Below are positions 1 to 9,054 of a DNA stretch of 53,691 nt, in pieces (the first letter of the stretch is position 1; the number at the start of each line of letters is the position of its first letter). The stretch is from assembly GCA_003223255.1 (NCBI GenBank), contig QHYJ01000026.1, forward strand, positions 80,305 through 133,995. Reading direction: 5' to 3'. The notes beneath the pieces are model-generated. The model saw only the letters and a program-made list of their open reading frames with translations. It did not search any database and was not told the origin of the DNA. Position numbers and translations under genes: made by a program. The DNA comes from Acidobacteriota bacterium. GTDB taxonomy: Bacteria; Acidobacteriota; Terriglobia; Acidiferrales; UBA7541.

Positions 1-1
1 G

Positions 2-352
2 GTGACTTTGATTGGCTGGGGCTCGACGAAAGGAGTCATCGAGGAGGCTTGCGAGCAACTCAACGACAAAGGAATCTCCGCCAACCAATTGCAGATTCGC
101 TGGCTCGTGCCACTGCACGGGGAAGCGATTCTCGACCTTCTGAAAGGCGCGCGGCACACCATCATCGTGGAGAACAATTACAGTGGGCAGTTTGCGCGTT
201 ACTTGCGTAGTGAAACTAGCTTTGTACCCGATGGGAACATTCGCAAGTACGACGGCGAACCCTTCATGCCGCACCACATCGTGGAAGCCGTGAAGGAACA
301 GCTAGCGGGAAAAACGAAACTATCCGTTCCTGTGCACGAGATTATGGTTTGA
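2..352 (+). CDS. korA: 2-oxoacid:ferredoxin oxidoreductase alpha subunit, C-terminal part (cut by window edge)
   Basis: This is the last ~116 residues of the alpha subunit of a KorAB-type 2-oxoacid:ferredoxin oxidoreductase. That enzyme decarboxylates 2-oxoglutarate (or a related 2-oxoacid) to the acyl-CoA and reduces ferredoxin. The visible part matches the C-terminal transketolase-like domain: an IGWGSTKG loop, then RWLVPLH, then TIIVENNYSGQFARYLR, which is typical of KorA/PorA ends. The GTG at the window edge is probably internal, because the family is several hundred residues longer. The stop overlaps the GAGGAGGAAG ribosome binding site of korB, so the two genes form one operon. The 2-oxoglutarate preference is inferred from the family and not shown here. 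Confidence 0.85.
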   Translation: MTLIGWGSTKGVIEEACEQLNDKGISANQLQIRWLVPLHGEAILDLLKGARHTIIVENNYSGQFARYLRSETSFVPDGNIRKYDGEPFMPHHIVEAVKEQLAGKTKLSVPVHEIMV

Positions 353-362
353 GGAGGAAGAC

Positions 363-1259
363 ATGGCCACAAGCGTACAGCGGGCAACTCAACTGACACT
401 GGCCGATTTGAAGGGTAGAGTCGATCCCGACTGGTGTCCTGGTTGCGGTGATTTCGGAGTGCTGGCCGCCATTCAGAAAGCCCTCGTCGAATTGCAAATT
501 CCAAACAACAATGTAGTTGCCATCAGCGGCATCGGCTGTTCTTCCAATCTTCCTGGATTCATCAACACCTATGGGATGCATACATTACATGGCCGGGCGC
601 TAGCAGTGGCTACCGGCCTGAAGCTAGCCAATCACGAGTTGACAGTGCTGGTAACGGGAGGAGACGGTGATGGCTTCGGCATCGGCGGAAATCATTTCAT
701 CCACACGATGCGCCGCAACGTGGACCTGCTGTACATTGTGATGGACAATCAGATTTACGGACTCACAACGGGCCAGACTTCGCCGACGAGCCGCGTCGGG
801 ATGAAGACGAAAAGCATGCCGTTCGGGAACATTGAAGCGCCGGTCAATCCTATTTCCCTGGCGCTGGCCGCGGGCGCCACTTTTGTCGCGCGTGGCTTCA
901 GCGGGGACCAAAAACACCTCACGGAACTCATCAAGCAGGGCATTGTGCACAAAGGGTTCTCGTTTCTCGACGTGTTTAGTCCTTGCGTCACCTATAACCA
1001 CGACAATACCTATCAGTGGTTCCGTCCGCGCATGAAGAAACTCGAGGATGATTCCGCGTACGATGCGTCGGACTGGACTATGGCGATGGAGAAATCACTG
1101 CTCTGGGGCGAAGAAATTCCCATCGGGAAATTCTTCGAGCGCACCGACGTGCCCGCTCTGCATGCGGCGGAACCCGTGCTGAACGAAAGCCCCCTGGTAC
1201 AGCAGGATCCACGGGTGCCCAGCGACGTTGCACGCGGGTTTATTGAAGAACTGATGTGA
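363..1259 (+). CDS. korB: 2-oxoacid:ferredoxin oxidoreductase beta subunit
   Basis: This is the complete 298-residue beta subunit, which binds thiamine diphosphate and an Fe-S cluster and works with the alpha subunit just upstream. Near the N terminus the WCPGCGDFG motif (C25, C28) supplies cluster cysteines. GIGCSSNLPGF follows, and the GDGDGFGIGGNHF stretch around residue 98 is the ThDP/Mg binding motif. Length and motif order fit KorB of two-subunit enzymes. The start is fixed by a strong GAGGAGGAAG Shine-Dalgarno that overlaps the korA stop, with 10 bp between the genes. Reduced ferredoxin from this enzyme could feed the nfnAB-type transhydrogenase at 36.5-39.0 kb, but that link is inference. 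Confidence 0.92.
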   Translation: MATSVQRATQLTLADLKGRVDPDWCPGCGDFGVLAAIQKALVELQIPNNNVVAISGIGCSSNLPGFINTYGMHTLHGRALAVATGLKLANHELTVLVTGGDGDGFGIGGNHFIHTMRRNVDLLYIVMDNQIYGLTTGQTSPTSRVGMKTKSMPFGNIEAPVNPISLALAAGATFVARGFSGDQKHLTELIKQGIVHKGFSFLDVFSPCVTYNHDNTYQWFRPRMKKLEDDSAYDASDWTMAMEKSLLWGEEIPIGKFFERTDVPALHAAEPVLNESPLVQQDPRVPSDVARGFIEELM

Positions 1260-1278
1260 GAGCGCGTGGGAAACGGGT

Positions 1279-1986
1279 CTACGGCTTATAGCTGCTTTCA
1301 AAGGCTTCGTAAGCCACCCAGAAGGTCACGCCACCTGTGACGGCGATTGCGTACCAGATGAACCTGCTCTTGGCGCCCTTGACTGGAGGGCCGCCCATGC
1401 CTTTCGTGCCGGCGCCGCGTGGCCCTTGCGGATCCGGCGCATTCGGGTCGAGAACGACGCGATAAGCCGCGCCTTCCCGGATTTCGCGCACATCATCTTC
1501 GACAGCGATCTGCAGGGAGCCGCGGACGCACTTTACCAGGAGTTCTTTTGCGCTCAATACCGTGACTTTTCCGATGGTCGGTAGGTTGGTGTCGGGGCGA
1601 ATCACGGCGGAAGCGAAGTGCAGCGCGAATGCTTTGGCATTCGCCGTCGAAAACGTAGCTGTGCCAGAAGTAAGAGAGGCTGAAGGGCCCGCTTCTTGCT
1701 GGGTCAGCGTTGCGGAGCTCGCGCTCGAGAGAAGCAGGCGCGCTGCCCCGGCGCGTATCTGTACGGTGCCCACCTCGTCTGTGCTAAGGCGATCGCCGCT
1801 AAAAACGGTTGCGCCCACCGAAGTGTTTGCGCTACCCACACGGGCCCGATTGGCGAATACCACAGTTCCAATCGGAGAGGAAGGAACCGCCCAAAGCGGA
1901 GAAATCACAAGTGCGAGCGAGAACAGCAGCGCGACAGAAATACGGGTGATTCCAGAGCTATCCACCACAACGCGCGAGCCCGCCAT
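1279..1986 (-). CDS. Secreted/membrane FecR-like protein
   Basis: This is a 235-residue protein of unknown function. A longer reading frame begins upstream, but the ATG at 1984-1986 is preceded by GGAGGTGTGG, so that start is preferred. Residues ~12-33 form a signal peptide or anchor (VALLFSLALVISPLWA). The middle reads like a FecR-type beta-domain (GTVVFANRARVG, then an alternating 'GATVFSGDRLSTDEVGTVQIRAG' pattern), as in acidobacterial FecR-like proteins that are not linked to sigma factors. The tail has a Pro/Gly-rich linker and a C-terminal membrane span (WYAIAVTGGVTFWVAYEAF). It converges with korB and runs divergently from the next gene. No FecI or TonB receptor is nearby, so an iron-signalling role is not supported. 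Confidence 0.65.
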   Translation of the reverse strand: MAGSRVVVDSSGITRISVALLFSLALVISPLWAVPSSPIGTVVFANRARVGSANTSVGATVFSGDRLSTDEVGTVQIRAGAARLLLSSASSATLTQQEAGPSASLTSGTATFSTANAKAFALHFASAVIRPDTNLPTIGKVTVLSAKELLVKCVRGSLQIAVEDDVREIREGAAYRVVLDPNAPDPQGPRGAGTKGMGGPPVKGAKSRFIWYAIAVTGGVTFWVAYEAFESSYKP

Positions 1987-2142
1987 CCACACCTCCAAGA
2001 GGTGACCGCAAGCATAGTCACTGCCAAGAGCAAGGTCAATCAAAAACTGGAGGCAAAATGTCGTAGAATCCAATTCGCACCGCGCGATGGGCAGGGAGTT
2101 TCTTGGCCGTCAAGGTCATCCGCTGATACAATTGCACTCAGA

Positions 2143-3216
2143 ATGGCTGATTGGAAACAGATAACTGCGCGCATTCGCCGCGCGCGGTCCGGCAAGGATC
2201 CCGTGGGACAGCTGACCAATCTCTACGTAAAGACGAGCGATGCGATGGTGGCGTTCGAACTGGCGAAACTATTCGAAAATTCGGGACAGAACGCCGATGC
2301 CGCCAAATGGTATTCCACGGCCGCGTCGCAATTCCGTCGGGCCGAATGGAAGACTAAAGCGCAGGAAGCTGCCCTGCGGCTTGGGGGAGGTTCGGGAGAA
2401 GCTCCGCCGGAAGTGCCCGCGCCGTCTGGGGGAGAGCTCCGCTTGGTCCCGCCGGAGCCCGCTGCGGAGCTCAATGAGCTGCCGTTTGAGCAAAACGCGG
2501 AAGCGTTGGAATCGGCCGTGGCCGTCAGCAGTGAGATTCAGGAAGCAAGGAAACCTAATGCAAGCGCCGCTTCCGAGGCAGGGAAGAAGAGGCAGCGCGG
2601 ACGCCGCGGCGGAAGCAGAAGGGGTCTAGCAGCACGCGAAACTGCGGGTCAGCCTTCGGGTCACACCGCAAAGAGAGGAGAACGGCCCGAAACGGCTCCT
2701 GCCGCAGTACACGCGCAAGCGGCGGAAGAAGTCTCACCTCCACGAATGGCGCACAGCCGCGCGATGCCCGCCCTCCCCGTGGAACCACTGGCAGAGTCTG
2801 GCGGGCCGAGCCCGAAGGGCCGCTACGGAGATCCCGGGCTTTCTTCCCGAATTTCCTTGCTCGAGATGCAATTTCGCCGACTGCTCGCTTGTCCTCCCGC
2901 AAAGCTGAGCGAGGTAGACCGCGCACCCGCGGGTCCCGGCGTGTTCGTGCTCACGGATTCCGATTTAACGACTTACTACTATGTCGAGGTTTGCCAAACG
3001 TTGCGGATTGCCATTGGCAATTTGATACGTGGCGGCAGCCGTCGAGGCGCCGATTCCATCAAGCCGCGGCTCGCGGAGCACTTGGGAATCCCGGACGCGC
3101 GAGTGGCGAAGTATCTGGCCGATCACTGCGCAGTGCGATGGTTGCAGCTCGATGAAGGGGCTTCTCATTTTGCCCACTTCGCCATTGCCGTCCTGCGGCC
3201 TATCCTGAACGAATAA
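2143..3216 (+). CDS. Protein with N-terminal helical region, long basic linker and C-terminal degenerate GIY-YIG-like domain
   Basis: This encodes 357 residues with no function that I can name. The reading frame is open further upstream, but the first natural start is ATG 2143 (MADWKQITARIRRARSG). Residues 1-80 look like a short TPR-type helical unit (AFELAKLFENSGQNADAAKWYSTAA). Residues ~85-250 are low-complexity, rich in Pro, Glu and Ala, with a strongly basic patch (KKRQRGRRGGSRRG) that could bind nucleic acid. The last ~95 residues resemble a GIY-YIG fold: PGVFVLTDS, then YYYVEVCQTLR in the YIG position, and an end VRWLQLDE...HFAIAVLRPILNE. The usual second Arg and the metal-binding Glu are not evident, so it may be catalytically dead. 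It lies downstream of the divergent FecR-like gene. Confidence 0.7.
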   Translation: MADWKQITARIRRARSGKDPVGQLTNLYVKTSDAMVAFELAKLFENSGQNADAAKWYSTAASQFRRAEWKTKAQEAALRLGGGSGEAPPEVPAPSGGELRLVPPEPAAELNELPFEQNAEALESAVAVSSEIQEARKPNASAASEAGKKRQRGRRGGSRRGLAARETAGQPSGHTAKRGERPETAPAAVHAQAAEEVSPPRMAHSRAMPALPVEPLAESGGPSPKGRYGDPGLSSRISLLEMQFRRLLACPPAKLSEVDRAPAGPGVFVLTDSDLTTYYYVEVCQTLRIAIGNLIRGGSRRGADSIKPRLAEHLGIPDARVAKYLADHCAVRWLQLDEGASHFAHFAIAVLRPILNE

Positions 3217-3260
3217 GCGAAGAATTTGGCAACGCCCGGGCCCTGGGTAGGCAAGGCGGC

Positions 3261-5569
3261 CTAGCGCTGGACTACGCGGAGCGAGACGGAATTCGTTTGT
3301 GCTGAATTGGGGCCGACCAGCAATTCAAACGTGCCCGGCTGGACGACTCGATCCATGTGCTCATCTAGCATAGAGAGCGACTCAGGTGTGAGTTGGAATT
3401 CGACCGTAGCCTTTTCGCCTGGCCTCAGGTGTAGGCGCTGGAAGCCGCGCAGCTCCTTGACCGGGCGCGTGACCGCGCTGACCAGCTGGTGAATATAGAG
3501 CTGCGGCACTTCGTCTCCTTCGCGGTTGCCGGTATTCGTAACCTCTACCCGCACCGTCGCGGATTGTCCTGGAGCGATTACGTCAGGTTCCACTCGCGGA
3601 TTCTCGAAGCGGAACGAGGTGTAGCTGAGGCCAAAACCGAAGGGGAAAAGGGGTTCTCGAGACGAAAAAATGTACGTCCGATTGCGAGAAGGCTTGTGAT
3701 TGTAGAAGGTGGGAAGCTGGCCCACGGAACGAGGAAAGGTGATAGGCAATTTTCCGCCAGGATTCACGTCACCAAATAGCACTTGCGCCGCAGCCGTTCC
3801 GCCCTCCTGGCCGAAATACCATTCTTCGAGAATGGCGGGCACGTGCTCGGCGGCGTAATTGATGGAAAGCGGGCGACCATTGATCAGAAAGACGGCCGTG
3901 GGAACTCCGGTCTCGACGACGGCCTGAATTAGCTGATCCTGCGCGCCCAAGAGATCGAGCGAATCTCGGTCGCCCAGGTGCTGCTCGGACCAGGCCTCCC
4001 GATTGGTGCTTTCGGTTTCGCCGACGACCACGATCACCACGTCCGCTTGCTTGGCGAGGGCCGCCGCCGCGCGGATACGGTCACCTTGGGCCTTGGGATC
4101 GGCAAGCTGCGTATTGTTTTCATACCAGCCGGCCCAGCCCTGAAGCCCCGTGGTGATTTTGCACCCTGCGGCGTAGGTCACTTTGGCGCTGGGTCCCACA
4201 CGCTGACGGATGCCTTCCAGGATGCCCACGCCCCGGCCCGGATCGCGGGCGTAGCCGCCGAGATGCACGTCCGCAGCGTTCGGGCCAACCACCGCAATGG
4301 TCTTCAATTTCTTGAGATCAAGAGGCAGAAGGTTGTGCTCGTTTTTCAGGAGGACCATTGCTTCTTGGGCCGCGCGTAGCGCCAGTTTCTGGTGCTCCGG
4401 ACTATTTGTGATCTTCTCCGCATAAGCGGGGTCCACATAGGGGTTTTCGAATAGCCCGAGCCGCAACTTGGCGGCCAGCACGCGCGAAACGGCCCGATCG
4501 ATTTGCCCCAAAGGGACTACGCCCTGTTTGGCCTGGGCGAGGAGCGTTTGGTAGACAGAGCCGTCCGAAAGGTCAAAATCCACGCCTGCTGCCTAAGCCG
4601 CACGCGCCGCCCCGGCTTTGTCGGCAGCTACCCTGTGAACCTCGTACAACATCTGGAGACCGTTTCCGTCCGAGGTGACGTAGCCGGGAAATCCCCACTC
4701 CTGCCGCAACAAGCGATCCAGCAGCCAGGGATTCACATTTGAAGGAATGCCATCGATTTCGTTGTACGAGGCCATGACGCTGCCCACGCGGGCTTCTTTG
4801 ACGGCAGCTTCAAAGGGAACCAGGAAGGATTCCCGCAAAACGCGCTCCGAATAATTTGCCGGAGCCGTGTTTGTGCCGCTTTCCGGCTGACCGTGCGCGG
4901 CAAAATGTTTTGCGGTGGCCAGAACGTGGTGCCGGTCGATAAGGAGTGTGGGCCCTTGCAATCCCGCGATCGCCGCCACTCCCATTCGCGACGCCTCGCC
5001 GTAGGTCTCTTCGCTACGACCCCAGCGCGGGTCCGGCGCCAGATCGAGCACCGGCGTGAAGGCCTGATTGTTTCCGGAGGATGCCATTTCGTCGCCCGCG
5101 GCTGCAAAAACTTCTTTTACTAGTGCCGGATCCCACGTCGATGCCAGCCCGAGCGCCTGCGGAAAGCTGGTGCTCCGGTAGGCCATGAAGCCATGCAGCA
5201 GGGCTTCGCTTTGGAACAAGGCCGGGATTCCCACAGGCGCGTCTTTTCCAGCAGGTAGCGTTGGAGTGCGTTGTGGAGCATCGCGCGGTCATGCGGGCTC
5301 ATGTGCGAGTTGAGATCCCATAATCCTTTCAGCGCTTCTTCCAGTTTTTCCTGAGAAAATTGTCCCGTAGGGTCCACGACCCCTGCATTTTTCCGGTGTC
5401 CTCCCGTAATCTGGTCCACCTTCTCTTCCAGCGTCATGCGGGCGAGCAAATCCGAGACGCGATCTCCGATCGACAGCTTTGGATTTCGATACGCGGGCGT
5501 TTCGACTTGAGCCTGCAGAGGAGGGATCAGGAGGATAGGAATGAAAATCCAGGACAGGGGAGATCTCAT
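3261..5569 (-). pseudogene. bglX: GH3 beta-glucosidase, broken by a frameshift and an in-frame amber stop
   Basis: This is a periplasmic family-3 glycoside hydrolase of BglX type, read right to left in three pieces. Piece 1 (from ATG 5569, RBS GAGGTG) has a signal peptide and the N-terminal 'LLARMTLEEKVDQ' region. Near 5233 a 2-nt insertion (CTG-TG-GGA) shifts the frame. Piece 2 then runs through SEALLHGF, KHFAAHGQ and the nucleophile motif VTSDGNGL to a TAG at 4593-4595. Piece 3 continues in the same frame with AAGVDFDLSDGSVYQTL, the second GH3 domain and a Fn3-like end. Piece 2 also has a duplicated Leu codon in SEALLHG, and GEASRMG where relatives have a longer GEDPYLVSRMG. The symbol is by resemblance only. 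No full-length product is expected unless the indel is a sequence error and the TAG is read through. Confidence 0.85.
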
Positions 5570-6010
5570 GTGCACCTCAGACGAAAAGACGGGATTCCTT
5601 ATATCACCGTGTTTTGGGGCCATGAGGACCGGAAGAAACGCTATACCGAATCATCAAGGCAAAGCAGAAGATTGGGGAAATTGGGTCCGAAAAAAGAAAA
5701 TCAGGGGACCTTTCGCACTAGAGGTGACCCCAATCTAGTGGTCGGGCAAATACCCGTTGGATGGCCTAATTTACCGTTTAAACCCCGATTTTGACCATTT
5801 AGTGCAACCTGCTAGCTTCCGCCCACTGCAACCCTCAAACTATAGGTGTCCAAAGACTTATTGGATGTACCGCGATAGCCGTGGTACTGTTTTCGAACTC
5901 GCAACCGTGAGCCCGGGGGCAGTCGTTTGGGCGCAGCTCCAGCGATTGGTGGGCTCCAAATTCTCAAGGTCTAGTTCTGGGCAACTTTTGAAAGAGAGGG
6001 ATAGAGGTTT
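5570..6010 (+). other. Intergenic region between divergent bglX remnant and Tes-like gene
   Basis: This stretch of about 440 bases has no supportable gene. It must hold the promoters of the GH3 remnant (leftward) and the Tes-like gene (rightward), so the latter probably has a long 5' leader. I see a purine-rich stretch GAGAGGGATAGAGG just before the ATG at 6011 that can serve as ribosome binding site. I found no confident -35/-10 pair and no riboswitch-like fold by eye. Confidence 0.4.
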
Positions 6011-8215
6011 ATGCCGAATCGCGTAGGCACACAGCTTCTGAGGACGATTGATTGGGCCGTCTGCAAAGCAGCCGGCGTCACCTTCAACACCGTTCAGTTC
6101 TTCAACAAGTACAACCCGAATCCGTCTTTCACTCCAAAGTGGTCGGACAAACCGCTCCTCAAGTCTTGGGAGAAGACTAAACCGACGCTGGGATGGCCGC
6201 GCCAGACCGATTCGCTCTGTCCGGATTGCGTCAAGGAAGCGCGCGAAGCCATCATCCACGGGAAAAAAGATTGGCGCGACCTGATGCATGAGAAAGTCGG
6301 CGAGATCAAAGCGCAGATTATCGAGCGCGATGGCCAGATCTGGATGGTCAAGGATTGCCCCATCCACGGCCATTACGAAGACATGATGGCCGTGGACGCC
6401 AAGTTCCTTCAGTGGATTGAGGCGCAGTTCCCTGGCCGAGACATTCCCGCGCATAACGACGAGGACCTTCACAAGCATGGCTCCTCGACTGTGCGGTATG
6501 GCCGTGGTTCTGTCTTGACGGTCGACTTGACCAACCGCTGCAACATGATGTGCGACCCCTGCTTCATGGATGCGAACCAGGTTGGCTACGTACACGAACT
6601 GGGCTGGGACGAAATCAAGGAAATCCTGGACAACGCCCTAAAGATTAAGCCGCGCCGTCAGATGTCCGTGCAGTTCTCTGGCGGCGAGCCGACCATGAGC
6701 CCGTACTTCCTGGACGCCGTGGCCTACGCCCGCAAGGTTGGCTACAACAGCGTGCAGGCCGCCACCAACGGCATCGAGTTCGCTAAGAGCAAGGAGTTCT
6801 GCAAGAAGGCCTTCGAAGCGGGCATGCGCTATGCCTACCTGCAGTTTGACGGCATCGGCAACGACGCCAACAGCCACCGCCAGGTCGGCAACCTCTTTGA
6901 CGTGAAGCTGCGCGCCATTGAGAACATGCACGAAGCCGGCATTGAAATCGTGCTGGTCGTGACCATCGTCAACAACGTCAACAACGACCAGGTCGGAACG
7001 ATCGTGAAATTCGCGATGGAGAACCCCAAAAAAATCGCCTTCGTCAGCTTCCAGCCCGTTTCGTTTACTGGCCGCGACGAAGATATTACCCCGGAGCGCC
7101 GTCACCGCCAGCGTTACACCCTCTCGCATTTGGCGAAAGACGTGAGCAAGCAGGTGGGTAAGGTCGAGCCGACGCGCGACTGGTTCCCCATTTCATTTGT
7201 CAGCACGTTTGCGGGCTTCTCCGACCTCGTACACGGTCCGGATGAGAAGTGGGGCGCGCTCTCCTGTGGCTGCCACCCGAACTGTGGCGTGGGCACGGCG
7301 CTGATGATCAACAAGGAGACCAAGGAGTGGGCTCCTGTGCCGCGCTTCCTGGACGCTCCGCAGCTGGTCAAGGACGTTACCGCAATCACAGACGCCGCGC
7401 GGGGCAAAGGCTTCTCGAACTTCATGATGGCCCTCGCGCTGCTCAAGAACTATCACCCTTTCGATGGTCCGAAGGGGCTTACGCTCTACGACCTCTTCAG
7501 GAAATTCGACAAGACCTGGGCGCTCACCAAGAAGTCCACGACCAAGTACGGCCGCACTTCTCCGGACCGCACCTATGAGGACGCGATGAAGCGCCGCGCG
7601 GCCGACCCGTGGAACTTCCTGTTCATCGCGGGAATGTGGTTCCAGGATTTGTTCAACTACGACTTTCGCCGCACCGAGATGTGCATCATTCCGTACGCCA
7701 CGCAGCAGGGCGAGATCTCCTTCTGCGCGTACAACACCGGCATTGGCTGGCGCAAGATTATCGAGAACATGCACAAGAACGCGACCGTCGCGGAGTGGTA
7801 TCGCACGCACGGCAAGCATGAAATCTATGCCAAGGGCAAGAGCGTCAATCTCGAATCGTACGAGCACTCGCTCAAAATTGACGCCGAGGACGCGGCTCGC
7901 GTGCGCCATCTCGAGCATGACGTTCCGCTGACCGCCGCTGAAGAAGACCGCGCACGCCGCAAGAAGGCCTACGAAGAGCAGGCCAAGGTCCGCGCCATCT
8001 ACGAAGAGCTGGTGCTGAAGAAGACCCAGCCCGCCGTGGTGCATATCGGCACCGTGCAGGACATCGCCAAGGCCGTACCGGCGAACTTTGCGAATGCCGG
8101 CAAGCCGGTCACGATTGCTCCGGCCAGCGGCAACGGTCATTCGAATGGCAATGGAAACGGCGCGGTCCACAAGCCGCAAACGGTAAAGGCCACCGAAGCC
8201 GTCGCCGGCGACTAA
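6011..8215 (+). CDS. Tes-like radical SAM protein (tetraether / membrane-spanning lipid synthase family)
   Basis: This is a 734-residue radical SAM enzyme resembling the COG1964/Tes family. The archaeal founder (MJ0619, Tes) joins lipid tails C-C to make tetraethers, and bacterial homologues are proposed to make membrane-spanning diabolic-type lipids. Visible features in order are: an N-terminal CPDC pair (C70, C73) with KDCPIHG (C116), compatible with an extra metal or Fe-S site; VDLTNRCNMMCDPCF, giving the CxxxCxxC SAM cluster (C177, C181, C184); SGGEPT (224-229); LQFDGI; SFQPVSFTGR; and SCGCHPNCG (C419, C421, C425), a likely auxiliary-cluster site. A charged helical stretch and a Gly/Asn-rich tail make it longer than archaeal Tes. 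It stands alone, followed by a strong terminator. The acidobacterial lipid role is inferred. Confidence 0.85.
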   Translation: MPNRVGTQLLRTIDWAVCKAAGVTFNTVQFFNKYNPNPSFTPKWSDKPLLKSWEKTKPTLGWPRQTDSLCPDCVKEAREAIIHGKKDWRDLMHEKVGEIKAQIIERDGQIWMVKDCPIHGHYEDMMAVDAKFLQWIEAQFPGRDIPAHNDEDLHKHGSSTVRYGRGSVLTVDLTNRCNMMCDPCFMDANQVGYVHELGWDEIKEILDNALKIKPRRQMSVQFSGGEPTMSPYFLDAVAYARKVGYNSVQAATNGIEFAKSKEFCKKAFEAGMRYAYLQFDGIGNDANSHRQVGNLFDVKLRAIENMHEAGIEIVLVVTIVNNVNNDQVGTIVKFAMENPKKIAFVSFQPVSFTGRDEDITPERRHRQRYTLSHLAKDVSKQVGKVEPTRDWFPISFVSTFAGFSDLVHGPDEKWGALSCGCHPNCGVGTALMINKETKEWAPVPRFLDAPQLVKDVTAITDAARGKGFSNFMMALALLKNYHPFDGPKGLTLYDLFRKFDKTWALTKKSTTKYGRTSPDRTYEDAMKRRAADPWNFLFIAGMWFQDLFNYDFRRTEMCIIPYATQQGEISFCAYNTGIGWRKIIENMHKNATVAEWYRTHGKHEIYAKGKSVNLESYEHSLKIDAEDAARVRHLEHDVPLTAAEEDRARRKKAYEEQAKVRAIYEELVLKKTQPAVVHIGTVQDIAKAVPANFANAGKPVTIAPASGNGHSNGNGNGAVHKPQTVKATEAVAGD

Positions 8216-8242
8216 GCAGCCACGGCTAGGCTAACGCACTCC

Positions 8243-8280
8243 GAACGCCCCGGTGTTGACACCGGGGCGTTCACTATTTT
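8243..8280 (+). terminator. Rho-independent terminator after the Tes-like gene
   Basis: A perfect 13-bp inverted repeat (GAACGCCCCGGTG / CACCGGGGCGTTC, 8243-8255 and 8260-8272) has a TTGA loop and is followed by ACTATTTT. It sits 27 bases after the stop codon at 8215. It is the cleanest terminator in the window and marks the Tes-like gene as monocistronic at its 3' side. Confidence 0.88.
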
Positions 8281-8297
8281 GTGACGGCCTGATTCAC

Positions 8298-8669
8298 ATG
8301 GAATTCCTAGGGCATGCTCTCGAATGCTTTTCAGTCGGCGCCCCATTGCTGGGTTGCGTTCTGGCGTGGTGGTTCTGGACCGCTGCAGGGAAGAATGTAT
8401 TGGTTCCTTCCTTCCTGGCGCCGCACCGCCACCCTGCTTGGACTGATCCTTGTTACCGTGAGCATTGTCTGCGGCGGATTCGCCTGGGCGTACTGGAATC
8501 GATTCCCTAGCTCTGGACTGCCAAGGCCAACCTATGTTGCTAGGTACTTGGGGTTTTATGCCGCGTTTGCCACAATTCCGATTTCATGGTGCGGACCTCA
8601 AGAACTCGAGTTGCTCTGATCTTCAGCTGTTTGGGGCTAGCCAGCTTTTACTTTTCGTGGACGCCTTAA
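8298..8669 (+). pseudogene. Remnant of a small multi-pass membrane protein (two frameshifts)
   Basis: Three consecutive hydrophobic pieces lie in different frames. From ATG 8298 comes GAPLLGCVLAWWFWTAAGKN. After a shift near 8430 comes RTATLLGLILVTVSIVCGGF followed by AWAYWNRFPSSGLPRPTYVA and LGFYAAFATIPIS. After a second shift near 8590 comes RTRVALIFSCLGLASFYFSW, ending at 8669. Joined, they read as a three- or four-span membrane protein of about 120 residues. I do not recognise the family. As sequenced it cannot make the full product. It sits between the terminator above and the FmdB gene. Confidence 0.45.
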
Positions 8670-8704
8670 GTATTTTCCCCCAAAAACCTCATGCGGGAAG
8701 CCGA

Positions 8705-8733
8705 TTCTTGGATTCCAAGTTGAATGTTATAAT
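8705..8733 (+). promoter_or_regulatory. Possible sigma70-type promoter for the FmdB gene
   Basis: A perfect TATAAT (8728-8733) lies 19 bases before the FmdB ATG, in an AT-rich pocket. The -35 is poor: TTCTTG at 8705-8710 gives a 17-nt spacer. The -10 is the only strong part, so this is a weak call. Confidence 0.4.
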
Positions 8734-8752
8734 CACTTAAGGGGTTCTCTTG

Positions 8753-8983
8753 ATGCCTATTTACGAATACATTTGCGAGGATTGCCAGACGCACTTCGAG
8801 AAGATTGTGCTGAACAAGCAGCAGGAGATCGCCTGCCCTAAGTGCTCAGGGAAGAGAAACGCGATTCAGCTTTCGGTTTTCACCGCCGGCAACGGCTCCG
8901 CAAACGGCTCACCCGCAAAATCGTCCGGCGGATTTTCGGGCGGAGGCGGCGGTTGCTGTGGCGGCAGCTGCGCCTGCCAATAA
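8753..8983 (+). CDS. FmdB-family zinc ribbon protein
   Basis: This is a 76-residue member of the FmdB/CxxC_CxxC_SSSS zinc-ribbon family. It starts MPIYEYICEDCQTHFEKIV, and a second pair CPKC completes a four-cysteine zinc site (positions 8, 11, ~30, ~33). The C-terminal half is Ser/Gly-rich and ends GGGCCGGSCACQ, as usual for the family. The in-frame TTG one codon upstream is less likely than ATG 8753, because the family almost always begins MP-I/T-YEY. The exact role is unknown; family members are tied to regulation or metal handling. A TATAAT lies 19 bases upstream. Confidence 0.85.
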   Translation: MPIYEYICEDCQTHFEKIVLNKQQEIACPKCSGKRNAIQLSVFTAGNGSANGSPAKSSGGFSGGGGGCCGGSCACQ

Positions 8984-9054
8984 GTTACTACGGACGAAAT
9001 AACGCTCACCAAACCTCCCCTTCGATGCGTCTATGCACTATTCTGGGGCCGCTC

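Noticed and set aside
7193-8179. 328-codon open frame antisense to the Tes-like gene
   Set aside because: Shadow of a strongly biased coding region; no motif.
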